From positions 1 through 6,928 of the forward strand of contig JAAYAS010000066.1 in the NCBI GenBank assembly GCA_012719255.1: 6,928 nucleotides of DNA, read 5' to 3'. Position 1 is the stretch's first letter, and every line of letters begins with the position of its first letter. This DNA is from Microbacteriaceae bacterium. GTDB lineage: Bacteria; Actinomycetota; Actinomycetes; Actinomycetales; Microbacteriaceae. Made by a program: the position numbers and the translations under genes. Under the pieces are notes generated by a model. It was not told where the DNA came from, made no database searches, and saw only the letters and a program-made list of their open reading frames with translations. Below are positions 1 to 5,644 of the stretch, piece by piece.

Positions 1-818
1 ACGAGGTAGGGCAGCTCGGTGACGACGATGCCCATGCGCCGGGCGGTGACGTGCTCGATCTGCGCGGTCGCGCGCATCCGGAACGAGCCGCGGCCGGTCT
101 CGTAGGCGTCGCGGATGCCCTCGAGGCCGACGATGCGGGCGCCGGTCGGCAGATCGGGGCCCGGCACGTGGCGCATGAGGTCGTCGAGCGTCGCGTCGGG
201 GTGCGCGAGCAGGTGCCGGGCCGCCGAGATCACCTCGCCGAGGTTGTGGGGCGCCATGTTCGTCGCCATGCCGACGGCGATGCCGCTCGCGCCGTTGACG
301 AGCAGGTTCGGCCAGGCGGCGGGCAGCACGGCCGGCTGCTGCAGCGAGTTGTCGTAGTTCGGCACGAAGTCGACGACGTCCTCGTCGAGCGACTCGGTGA
401 GCGCGAGCGCGGCGCGGGTGAGCCGGGCCTCGGTGTAGCGGGGCGCGGCGGGGCCGTCGTCGAGCGAGCCGAAGTTGCCGTGGCCGTCGACGAGCGGCAC
501 CCGCATCGTGAACGGCTGCGCGAGCCGCACGATCGCGTCGTAGATCGCGGTGTCGCCGTGCGGGTGGAGCTTGCCCATGACGTCGCCGACGACGCGGGCC
601 GACTTCACGTGGCCGCGGTCGGGGCGCAGCCCCATCTCGGTCATCTGGTAGAGGATGCGCCGCTGCACCGGCTTCAGACCGTCGCGCGCGTCGGGGAGGG
701 CGCGCGAGTAGATCACCGAGTACGCGTACTCGAGGAACGAGCTGCGCATCTCGCTGGAGACGTCGACGTCGTCGATGCGCTCCTCGATCGGGTGGCCGCT
801 GGTGGTGCTGGGGCTCAT
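1..818 (-). CDS. parC: DNA topoisomerase IV subunit A (ParC type), N-terminal part, cut by window edge
   Basis: This is the A (breakage-reunion) subunit of a type IIA topoisomerase, which cuts and rejoins both DNA strands and, with ParE, unlinks replicated chromosomes in the cytoplasm. Reading the minus strand from ATG at 818 gives 272 codons and runs off the window. Visible family features are EYAYSVIYSRALPDARDGLKP (residues 30-50), the quinolone-resistance region HPHGDTAIYDAIVRLAQPF (85-103), GNFGS (114-118), and the active-site tyrosine Y128 in APRYTEAR. GIAVGMATNMAPHN follows near residue 185. ParC is preferred over GyrA because of the SLDDGPAAPRYTEAR insert and QQPAVLPAAWPNLLVNG, where actinobacterial GyrA typically has GSPGNDPAAAMRYTEAR and LPSRFPNLLANG. 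The E. coli GyrA Ser83 position is Thr90 here and the Asp87 position is Asp94. Other type II A subunits cannot be fully excluded without the C-terminal domain. It is transcribed away from the phosphodiesterase gene. Confidence 0.92.
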   Translation of the reverse strand, partial: MSPSTTSGHPIEERIDDVDVSSEMRSSFLEYAYSVIYSRALPDARDGLKPVQRRILYQMTEMGLRPDRGHVKSARVVGDVMGKLHPHGDTAIYDAIVRLAQPFTMRVPLVDGHGNFGSLDDGPAAPRYTEARLTRAALALTESLDEDVVDFVPNYDNSLQQPAVLPAAWPNLLVNGASGIAVGMATNMAPHNLGEVISAARHLLAHPDATLDDLMRHVPGPDLPTGARIVGLEGIRDAYETGRGSFRMRATAQIEHVTARRMGIVVTELPYL

Positions 819-841
819 GGAAGGGTTCGTGCTCCGCCTGT

Positions 842-847
842 GGAAAG
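842..847 (+). promoter_or_regulatory. Ribosome binding site that decides the phosphodiesterase start
   Basis: GGAAAG lies directly against the first possible ATG (848), leaving no spacer. It is 9 nt before the second in-frame ATG (857), a normal spacing. This supports starting translation at 857 rather than 848, which shortens the protein by three residues. The match to the Shine-Dalgarno consensus is only moderate. Confidence 0.5.
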
Positions 848-856
848 ATGGCTCGG

Positions 857-1993
857 ATGACCCCAATCGTATTGAGCGCGGGCGAAACCCGGCCCTCCCT
901 CGCCGATGTGCTGCCGAACTGCCTCGCCGCGATCGACGGCGAGCCGAACGCGCTGGGGCTGCCGCCGGTGCGCGGTGCGGTGGTGATGCTCGTCGACGGC
1001 CTCGGCGCCGAGCTGCTCCGCGAGCGGGCGGGCCACGCCCGGCACCTCGTGCGCGGCTGGGGCCGCCGCGACACCGGCTTCGCGTTCCCGTCGACGACGG
1101 TCGCCGGCATCACCTCGCTCACCACGGCGACCCGCGCCGGCGCGCACGGCCTCGTCGGCTACTCGATCTGGGACCGCACCGCCGGCGAGTACCGCAACCA
1201 GCTCAGCGGCTGGGGGCCGGGGATGGAGCCGGAGCGCTGGCAGCTCGAGCCGACGGTCTTCGAGCGGCTCACCGGCGCGGTCGAGCCCTACGTCGTGTCG
1301 GTGGAGGACTACCGCGACTCGGGCCTCACGCGGGCGTCGCTGCGCGGCGCGCGCTACGTCGCCGGCGCGACGATGGTCGAGCGCTGCGAGGTCGCGGCCC
1401 GCATCTGCGCCGACCGGCCGCATCCGCTCGTGTACCTCTACCACGCCGAGCTCGACCAGACCGGCCACAAGCACGGCTGCGAGTCCGACCGCTGGCTCGA
1501 GCAGCTCGAGGCGCTCGACTCGGCGTTCTCGCGGCTGCTGCGGCTGCTGCCCGCCGACATCGGCGTGCTCGTCGTCGCCGACCACGGGATGCTCGACATC
1601 GGCGCGCACGAGCAGCGCGACCTCGACGGCGAGCTGCTCGACGGGGTCGCCGCGATCGCCGGCGAGCCCCGGGTGCGGCACGTCTACCTCGACGATCCGT
1701 CGCCCGACCTGCTCGCCGAGGTGCTCGACCGCTACCGCCGCCGCGAGGGCGAGCGCGCGGTGATCGCGAGCCGCGACGAGGCGATCGAGGCCGGCTGGTA
1801 CGGCCCGCTCGTGCGGCCCGAGGCGGCCGCGCGCATCGGCGACATCGTGGTCGCGGCGCGCAAGCGGGTCACCTACTACACGCCGCCGATGACCGCGCGG
1901 ATGCGCGCGATGGTCGGCCAGCACGGCTCGATCACCGAGCGCGAGACGATCGTGCCGATCATCCGGCACGGCGCGTTCGCCCGCGAGGGCTGA
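857..1993 (+). CDS. Alkaline phosphatase superfamily phosphodiesterase / nucleotide pyrophosphatase
   Basis: A 378-residue cytoplasmic enzyme of the type I phosphodiesterase / nucleotide pyrophosphatase branch of the alkaline phosphatase superfamily. These are two-metal (usually zinc) hydrolases of phosphodiester or pyrophosphate bonds. Visible in order are the first metal ligand in MLVDGLG (Asp47) and the nucleophile region FPSTTVAGITSL, where Thr80 or Thr81 is the likely nucleophile. Then come GAHGLVGY (about 95-102), ELDQTGHKHG with Asp200 and His204, VVADHGM with Asp242-His243, and the last metal His356 in GQHGS. All ligands expected for a working active site are present. No signal peptide or membrane helix is seen. 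The start at 857 is chosen because of RBS spacing; 848 is possible. The gene diverges from parC with a 38-nt gap and converges on sepH. The true substrate cannot be read from sequence. Confidence 0.88.
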   Translation: MTPIVLSAGETRPSLADVLPNCLAAIDGEPNALGLPPVRGAVVMLVDGLGAELLRERAGHARHLVRGWGRRDTGFAFPSTTVAGITSLTTATRAGAHGLVGYSIWDRTAGEYRNQLSGWGPGMEPERWQLEPTVFERLTGAVEPYVVSVEDYRDSGLTRASLRGARYVAGATMVERCEVAARICADRPHPLVYLYHAELDQTGHKHGCESDRWLEQLEALDSAFSRLLRLLPADIGVLVVADHGMLDIGAHEQRDLDGELLDGVAAIAGEPRVRHVYLDDPSPDLLAEVLDRYRRREGERAVIASRDEAIEAGWYGPLVRPEAAARIGDIVVAARKRVTYYTPPMTARMRAMVGQHGSITERETIVPIIRHGAFAREG

Positions 1994-2011
1994 GCGCCCC
2001 GGCCGCCGGCG

Positions 2012-2365
2012 TCAGTCGTCGTCGGTGCGGGTGCCGAAGACGATCTCGTCCCAGCTCGGCATCGAGGGCCGGCCGCCCCGGCGACGGGCGCCGCGCGGCT
2101 CGGGCGTCTCGGGCGTCTCCATCCCCTCGAGCGGCACGTCGACCGCGCGCACCGGCGCGGGCGAACCCGACTCGGCGTCGGCGCCCTCGTGCGGCGCGAC
2201 CGCATCGGCGGGTTCGTCCGCGGACGACTCGGCGGATGCGTTCGCGATGCCGTCGCGGGCCTCGTCGTGGACGGTCCCGTCCTCGTCGTGCGCGGCCGCC
2301 GGCTCGGCGGGCGGCGCCTCGGCGCGGCCGGGGAACGGCGTCACCGCGGCCGCCGGCGCGTGCTA
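2012..2365 (-). pseudogene. sepH: In-frame C-terminal part of SepH, downstream of an internal TAG
   Basis: This stretch lies in the same minus-strand frame as the SepH open frame and directly follows its TAG (2363-2365; codon 280 counted from 3202). Without that stop the protein would be 396 residues long. The 116 further codons encode an acidic, Ala/Pro-rich linker. They end in RRGGRPSMPSWDEIVFGTR plus three Asp before TGA (2012-2014). From memory of the family, a basic RGRPS-PSWDEIVFG block is the usual far C-terminus of SepH proteins. Codon third positions remain strongly G/C in this frame, so the segment has been under coding constraint. The only plausible internal start, GTG at 2344, has no ribosome binding site, so separate translation is unlikely. 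The cause could be a recent nonsense mutation, a sequencing error, or stop-codon readthrough. TAG ends dut and DUF3093 normally, so genome-wide TAG recoding is unlikely. Confidence 0.75.
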
Positions 2366-3202
2366 GTCGTCGGCCGCATGCTCGTCGTCGAAGCGCAGCG
2401 GCTCGTCGAAGTCGTCGTCGAGGCCGCCGACGAGCTCGGCCTCGTCGTCGTAGCTCGACGCGCTGCGCTCGCCGCGGCGGCGGCGCAGCTGCTCGAGCAG
2501 GTTCTCGGTCTCGTGGGTCGTCGCGCGGCCCGACTCGGCCGCGGCGAACGGGTCGTCGCGCCGCGGGGGAGCGGCGACGGGGATCACCGAGTCGGTGCTG
2601 AACGTCTCGACGGCGCGCAGGTGCGGCCCGCCGAGCGGCGGCAGCTCGCCCTGCTGCGAGAGCGTGATCGCGGCCGGCGACACCGCCTCGAGCGTGCGGG
2701 TGCGGGCGTCGAACTTCCACAGCGCGTTGCGGGTCACGTCGTCGGCGACGAAGTCGAGGCCGATGTGCCAGCCGGTCTCGGGGTCGCGCCAGGCGTCCCA
2801 GCGCACGCCGCTCGCCTCGAGCTGCTCGAGGCGGTCGTCGATCGCGCCGCCGAAGGTCGCGCCCTCGCCGGCGAGCGGGTCGAGCGGCTGCGCCACGCGC
2901 ACCGGCACGGCGCGCGCCTGCTCGACGATGTAGCCGCGCTCGGCGAGGATCGGGCCCTCGAAGCGGGCGACGAGCTCGGGATCGGCGCCGGTGCGCTCGA
3001 CGACGTCGTCGACGGTCGAGCCGGCGCGGATGAGCTGCTGGATGAGCCGGGGCGCGACCTTCGGCCCGGCCGTGCGCGCCGCGGGCCGCGGGCGGAGCGC
3101 CTCGCGCAGGCCCTCGTCGACGACGAGCCGGAAGCGCTCGCCGTCCTCGTTCGTCGCGATGACGGCGCCGTCCTCCACGCCGACGAAGCGGAGCTCCTGC
3201 AT
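2363..3202 (-). CDS. sepH: Septation protein SepH, DUF3071 domain, ended by a premature-looking TAG
   Basis: SepH is a conserved actinobacterial cell-division protein that binds FtsZ and promotes its assembly, acting through a helix-turn-helix in the DUF3071 domain. The start MQELRFVGVEDGAV is the usual family start and has a strong GGGAGG ribosome site just upstream. Residues 1-165 match the DUF3071 layout: a small beta-rich start, then PRLIQQLIRAGSTVDDVVE and GADPELVARFEGPILAERG (about 51-90, HTH region). GVRWDAWRDPETGWHIGLDF (132-151) and ALWKFDARTRTLE (160-172) follow. LLEQLRRRRGER (235-246) is also typical. Translation stops at TAG 2363-2365 after 279 residues, in an acidic linker. The same frame continues beyond the stop with further SepH-like sequence, described in the next entry. 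The FtsZ-binding part should be intact. The gene diverges from DUF4193. Confidence 0.85.
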   Translation of the reverse strand: MQELRFVGVEDGAVIATNEDGERFRLVVDEGLREALRPRPAARTAGPKVAPRLIQQLIRAGSTVDDVVERTGADPELVARFEGPILAERGYIVEQARAVPVRVAQPLDPLAGEGATFGGAIDDRLEQLEASGVRWDAWRDPETGWHIGLDFVADDVTRNALWKFDARTRTLEAVSPAAITLSQQGELPPLGGPHLRAVETFSTDSVIPVAAPPRRDDPFAAAESGRATTHETENLLEQLRRRRGERSASSYDDEAELVGGLDDDFDEPLRFDDEHAADD

Positions 3203-3206
3203 TGTG

Positions 3207-3212
3207 CCTCCC
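3207..3212 (-). promoter_or_regulatory. Ribosome binding site of sepH
   Basis: GGGAGG on the minus strand, 4 nt before the ATG at 3202. It fixes the SepH start at 3202 and rules out the longer frame that opens at 3331. Confidence 0.75.
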
Positions 3213-3369
3213 GGATGCGTTCGAGTCCGGCGGGCGGGGACCGCCGGCACGCAGATCGTCGCATCCCGCATCCGGCTCGCGGTGCAGCGCACGCGCGCGC
3301 CGCTCGATTCGCCCGCGCTCGGCCGGTACACCCCGGGGTATTCGTGGATCCGACCGGCAGGGGTTGCGC

Positions 3370-3399
3370 GATGGCGCCCGATAGTGCAAGATAGCGCCC
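3370..3399 (+). repeat. Three tandem 10-bp imperfect repeats upstream of the DUF4193 gene
   Basis: GATGGCGCCC (3370), GATAGTGCAA (3380) and GATAGCGCCC (3390) follow each other at exactly 10-bp steps. The core is GAT-R-G-Y-GC. Units one and three differ at a single position. The spacing places each unit on the same DNA face, about 50-80 bp before the start codon. This is what a multi-site operator could look like, but the repeat is short and could be chance in this GC-rich DNA. No regulator is known to me for it. Confidence 0.45.
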
Positions 3400-3450
3400 C
3401 GACGCGGGAACGATTTCCGCGAGCTCCACTTCTCCCCCCATTGGATGGCT

Positions 3451-3747
3451 ATGGCGACCGACTACGACGCACCCCGCAAGAACGAGGACGAGGCCGACTC
3501 GATCGAGGCCCTCAAGGAACGGGTGCCCGCAGCCGGTTCGCCGAACGTCGACATCGACCAGGGCGACGGCGTCCACGGCTTCGACCTCTCGGGCGCCGAT
3601 CTCGCCGACGTCGAGCTCGAGACCGTCGTCATCCCGCGCCAGGACGACGAGTTCACCTGCATGGAGTGCTTCCTCATCAAGCACCGCTCGCAGCTCTCGG
3701 CCGAGTCGGAGCCGTCGAACCCCATCTGCAACGACTGCGCCGCCTGA
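3451..3747 (+). CDS. DUF4193 family zinc-ribbon protein
   Basis: A 98-residue actinobacterial protein of unknown function (DUF4193). The family start MATDYDAPRK is at 3451; the ATG at 3445 would add only Met-Ala and has no better ribosome site, so 3451 is chosen. No clear Shine-Dalgarno sequence precedes either start. Residues 11-62 are acidic and probably flexible, with GFDLSGADLADVEL (43-56) as the recognisable central block. The C-terminal part carries two CxxC pairs: C70 and C73 in DEFTCMECFLIKHRSQL, and C93 and C96 in PICNDCAA. They form a probable four-cysteine zinc ribbon. Relatives lie next to dut in many actinobacteria, including Mycobacterium. The acidic half plus zinc ribbon might suggest a protein or RNA-polymerase partner, but that is a guess. 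It converges with the DUF3093 gene. Confidence 0.9.
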   Translation: MATDYDAPRKNEDEADSIEALKERVPAAGSPNVDIDQGDGVHGFDLSGADLADVELETVVIPRQDDEFTCMECFLIKHRSQLSAESEPSNPICNDCAA

Positions 3748-3765
3748 GCGGCGGCCTCGCGAGGG

Positions 3766-3796
3766 CGCCGCGCGACGCGGCGGCCGGCGGGCCGGC
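3766..3796. terminator. Hairpin pair in the convergent gap between DUF4193 and DUF3093 genes
   Basis: The 54-bp gap between the two convergent stop codons holds a perfect 7-bp stem, CGCCGCG / CGCGGCG with loop CGA (3766-3782). Right after it comes a second inverted repeat, GCCGGC-GG-GCCGGC (3783-3796). The position suits a bidirectional terminator. There is no T-run on either side, so it would be an atypical, GC-hairpin-only terminator. Hairpins of this size also arise by chance at this base composition. Confidence 0.4.
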
Positions 3797-3801
3797 GCCC
3801 G

Positions 3802-4254
3802 CTACTTCTTGAGCTTCGTGCGCGCCCGCTCGAGCGCGGCGACGACCGCCTCCGGGTCGCGCGACGAGAACAGCCAGTAGGGGATGGGGTCGTTCGCGTC
3901 GTCGATGTCGACGCGCACCGAGGTGGTCGCCCAGCCGCGCAGGCAGGTCCACGCGCGGGCGTCGAGGCCCGGCCCGGCCGCCTGCCGCGCCGACTCCCGA
4001 TCGGGATGCGCGACCGCCTCGCCGACGTAGCGCAGCGGCACCTTCGCGGAGCCCACGCGGAGGGTCGTCGCGTCGATCTCGATCACCGGGGAGCCGTTCA
4101 CCATCAGCACGACGAACCCGGCGAAGGCGACGAGCGCGAGGATCGCGCCCACCCCCGGATTGATCGGCAGGAACACGACGAGCACCGCCGGCACGATGAG
4201 CGCGCCGGCGAGGTAGGCCGTCCAGCTCGGGGTCACACGCTCGCGATAGATCAC
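3802..4254 (-). CDS. DUF3093 family membrane protein
   Basis: A 150-residue actinobacterial membrane protein of unknown function (DUF3093). Two hydrophobic helices lie near the N-terminus (about residues 12-31 and 35-52), separated by a short PINPG turn. A cytoplasmic or extracytoplasmic domain of about 95 residues follows. Its conserved part is DARAWTCLRGWATTSVRV (98-115) and then DPIPYWLFSSRDPEAVVAAL (122-141), the family signature. The start is GTG 4254, giving MIYRERVTPSW, the usual family beginning. The only purine-rich site, GGAGG, is one base from this GTG, too close to work normally, so translation is probably leaderless. The gene is divergent from dut and convergent with DUF4193, the same relative order as in Mycobacterium. 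Confidence 0.87.
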   Translation of the reverse strand: MIYRERVTPSWTAYLAGALIVPAVLVVFLPINPGVGAILALVAFAGFVVLMVNGSPVIEIDATTLRVGSAKVPLRYVGEAVAHPDRESARQAAGPGLDARAWTCLRGWATTSVRVDIDDANDPIPYWLFSSRDPEAVVAALERARTKLKK

Positions 4255-4260
4255 GCCTCC

Positions 4261-4266
4261 ATTGTC
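4261..4266 (-). promoter_or_regulatory. Possible -10 element for leaderless transcription of the DUF3093 gene
   Basis: GACAAT on the minus strand matches TATAAT at four of six positions and ends 6 nt before the GTG start, so transcription would begin at or next to the start codon. The dut promoter on the opposite strand has identical geometry. No convincing -35 is seen. Confidence 0.35.
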
Positions 4267-4287
4267 GCGGGCGGCGGCCTGGCGCTC

Positions 4288-4336
4288 GCTGTGACCGGCA
4301 TCGGCGTTCGCCGAGCGCCGCCCGGCTGTGACCGGC
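4288..4336 (+). repeat. Two copies of a 12-bp direct repeat in the DUF3093-dut intergenic region
   Basis: GCTGTGACCGGC occurs at 4288-4299 and again at 4325-4336, 37 bp apart. The second copy covers the putative -35 of dut. It may be a regulator site pair or a local duplication; nothing in the window identifies a binding protein. Confidence 0.5.
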
Positions 4337-4358
4337 GCTCGGGCGGGCGGGGTAGCCT
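4328..4358 (+). promoter_or_regulatory. Promoter of dut, predicted leaderless
   Basis: TAGCCT (4353-4358) fits the actinobacterial -10 pattern TAnnnT and ends exactly 6 nt before the GTG start of dut. GTGACC (4328-4333) is a 4/6 match to TTGACA, with a rather long 19-nt spacer. The TAG of the -10 is also an in-frame stop, so dut cannot start further upstream. There is no Shine-Dalgarno sequence between the -10 and the GTG. Together these point to a transcript starting at the start codon. Confidence 0.55.
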
Positions 4359-4364
4359 GCTGGG

Positions 4365-4862
4365 GTGATTCCCCCGATCGACGTGCCGACGACCGGGCCC
4401 CTGCCCGGGTTCGCCAATCCCACCGATGCCGGCGCCGACCTCTTGTCGGCCGAGGCGGTGGTGCTCGCGCCGGGCGAGCGCGCGCTCGTCGGCACCGGCA
4501 CCGCGGTCGCGCTGCCCGAGGGCACCGTGGGCCTCGTCGCCCCGCGCTCCGGGCTCGCGGCGAAGCACGGCATCACCGTCGTGAACGCGCCGGGCGTCAT
4601 CGACGCCGGCTACCGCGGCGAGGTGAAGGTCTGCCTCCTCAACACCGACCTGCGCGAGCCGTTCGCGATCGAGGTCGGCGACCGCATCGCGCAGCTGCTC
4701 GTGCTGCCGATCCCCGAGGTGCGCTTCCTGCCCGTCGACGAGCTGCCCGCGGGGGAGCGCGGCGACGCGGGCTTCGGCTCGACCGGCCGCGCGTGGCCGA
4801 GCGCCGCATCCGACCGACCGACCGCCGCCGACGCGCGGCAGAGCCCTGGAGGCCAGCACTAG
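4365..4862 (+). CDS. dut: dUTP diphosphatase (dUTPase)
   Basis: Dut hydrolyses dUTP to dUMP and pyrophosphate, keeping uracil out of DNA and supplying dUMP for thymidylate synthesis. The 165-residue product is a trimeric-type dUTPase with all five motifs. Motif 1 is around DAGADL (21-26) and motif 2 is PRSGLAAKHGI (60-70). Motif 3 is NAPGVIDAGYRGEV (74-87), with Asp80 as the likely catalytic aspartate and Tyr83 for uracil selection. Motif 4 is GDRIAQLL (105-112), and motif 5 is RGDAGFGSTGR (132-142), the P-loop-like C-terminal arm. The last 23 residues are a low-complexity tail beyond the family core. GTG 4365 is the only reasonable start, because an in-frame TAG lies four codons upstream. 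It is the first gene of a tight operon with DUF3710 and DUF3159. Confidence 0.97.
   Translation: MIPPIDVPTTGPLPGFANPTDAGADLLSAEAVVLAPGERALVGTGTAVALPEGTVGLVAPRSGLAAKHGITVVNAPGVIDAGYRGEVKVCLLNTDLREPFAIEVGDRIAQLLVLPIPEVRFLPVDELPAGERGDAGFGSTGRAWPSAASDRPTAADARQSPGGQH
4848..4852 (+). promoter_or_regulatory. Ribosome binding site of the DUF3710 gene, inside the end of dut
   Basis: GGAGG lies 12 nt before the ATG at 4865 and within the last codons of dut. The spacing is slightly long. With only 2 nt between dut stop and this start, translational coupling probably also helps. Confidence 0.5.
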
Positions 4863-4864
4863 CG

Positions 4865-5644
4865 ATGGGACTGTTCGACTTCTTCAAGCGCGAGGAGCCG
4901 GTGGCGAAGGCCGACCGGCTCGTCATCGACGACGAGGACGACGAGGTCGTCGACGACTTGGAGCTCGAGGACGAGGTGCTCCCCGACAAGGAGGCGCCCG
5001 CCGACCGCGAGACGGCCGGGCCGTTCGACGACGGCGAGGAGGCCGGCGACGGCCCCTTCGTCGACCTCGGCTCGCTGCGGGTGCCCGCCCGCCAGGGCCT
5101 CGCGCTGCGCCTCGAGATGGAGGACGCGACGAAGCGCGTCATCGCCGTCGCCCTCGACCTCGCCGGCTCGACCCTGCAGGTGCAGGCCTTCGCCGCGCCC
5201 CGCGGCTCCGGCCTCTGGGCGGATGTGCGCGGCCAGCTCGCCGAGCAGATCGCGAAGCAGCAGGGCACCGCCGAGGAGCGCGAGAACGCGCTCGGCACCG
5301 CGCTGAGCACGGCGGTGCCGATCGTCGCCGGCGGCGCGCCCGAGCGCAAGGTCGAGTTCATCGGCGTCGACGGCCCCCGCTGGTTCCTCCGCGGCGTGAT
5401 CACCGGCGCCGCGACGATCGACGACGGCAAGTACGACGAGCTCGTCGACCTCTTCCGGGGCATCGTCGTCGTCCGCGGCGGCAAGCCCGTGCCGCCCCGC
5501 GATCTGCTGCCGCTCGAAATGCCGAAGGCGATGGCCGAGCAGCTCGCCGCCGCCCGCGAGGCGCAGGCGCGCGCCGCCGCCGAGAAGGCCGCGCGGGTGC
5601 AGCGCGAGCAGCAGGCGAAGCAGGAGGGCGGCGCCTCCGCATGA
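4865..5644 (+). CDS. DUF3710 domain-containing protein
   Basis: A 259-residue soluble actinobacterial protein of unknown function (DUF3710). It begins MGLFDFFKRE, followed by a strongly acidic, probably disordered stretch (residues 20-62). The conserved domain runs from about 63 to 222. It contains GPFVDLGSLRVPAR (63-76), LQVQAFAAPRGSGLWADVR (104-122), and GPRWFLRGVITGAA (170-183), all typical of the family. The C-terminus (about 222-255) is Ala/Glu/Lys/Gln-rich and probably a helix or short coiled coil. No membrane segment is visible. It starts 2 nt after the dut stop and overlaps the next gene by ATGA. In Mycobacterium the homologue also follows dut. Co-transcription with dut suggests, but does not prove, a link to nucleotide metabolism or DNA maintenance. 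Confidence 0.9.
   Translation: MGLFDFFKREEPVAKADRLVIDDEDDEVVDDLELEDEVLPDKEAPADRETAGPFDDGEEAGDGPFVDLGSLRVPARQGLALRLEMEDATKRVIAVALDLAGSTLQVQAFAAPRGSGLWADVRGQLAEQIAKQQGTAEERENALGTALSTAVPIVAGGAPERKVEFIGVDGPRWFLRGVITGAATIDDGKYDELVDLFRGIVVVRGGKPVPPRDLLPLEMPKAMAEQLAAAREAQARAAAEKAARVQREQQAKQEGGASA
5623..5638 (+). promoter_or_regulatory. Hairpin that can mask the ribosome binding site of the DUF3159 gene
   Basis: AGGAGG (5622-5627), the only Shine-Dalgarno match before the ATG at 5641, sits 13 nt upstream. It can pair as GGAGG / CCTCC (5623-5627 with 5634-5638, 6-nt loop). A ribosome finishing DUF3710 would open this stem and reach the overlapping ATGA, the classical arrangement for translational coupling. 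Confidence 0.4.

Larger units (their letters stand above)
3203..3450. other. Divergent intergenic region between sepH and the DUF4193 gene
   Basis: About 250 bp with no convincing gene. It holds the sepH ribosome site at its left end. It also contains a 9-bp inverted repeat, CCGGATGCG (3211-3219) and CGCATCCGG (3267-3275), a 10-bp palindrome ACCCCGGGGT (3330-3339), and the phased repeats at 3370-3399. Promoters for both genes must lie here, but no strong -35/-10 pair stands out. The best weak candidate for DUF4193 is TTGCGC (3364-3369), a 17-nt spacer and CAAGAT (3387-3392). The short open frames in this region have no family resemblance or ribosome sites. Confidence 0.6.

Noticed and set aside
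840..848. DnaA-box-like TGTGGAAAG between parC and the phosphodiesterase gene
   Set aside because: Only 7 of 9 positions match TGTGGATAA, it is a single copy, and there is no dnaA, dnaN or AT-rich unwinding region nearby.
1994..2011. Terminator in the 18-bp gap between the convergent phosphodiesterase and sepH frames
   Set aside because: The gap is GC-rich but has no clear stem-loop with a T-run.
2012..2344. A separate small gene starting at GTG 2344
   Set aside because: No ribosome binding site precedes the GTG, and the frame is the exact continuation of sepH ending in a SepH-type C-terminal motif, so it is better read as the severed tail of SepH.
775..2601. Very long open frames overlapping real genes on the opposite strand or in other frames (for example plus-strand 51-860, 775-2601 and 2189-3394; minus-strand 815-1969, 1959-3389, 3677-4600 and 4639-5892)
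   Set aside because: Their translations are Arg/Ala/Pro-rich or Val/Asp/Glu-rich low-complexity mirrors of the real genes, with no recognisable families. High GC removes stop codons from all frames.
3211..3275. Inverted repeat CCGGATGCG / CGCATCCGG as an operator
   Set aside because: GGATGCG and its complement recur many times through this window inside coding regions, so the match is probably background word usage.
3203..3331. N-terminal extension of SepH from 3331
   Set aside because: The extension resembles no SepH N-terminus, while ATG 3202 gives the standard MQELR start and has a strong GGGAGG site.
3202..3384. 60-codon open frame in the sepH-DUF4193 intergenic region
   Set aside because: No ribosome site, Arg/Gly/Ser-rich composition, no family resemblance, and it covers likely promoter DNA.
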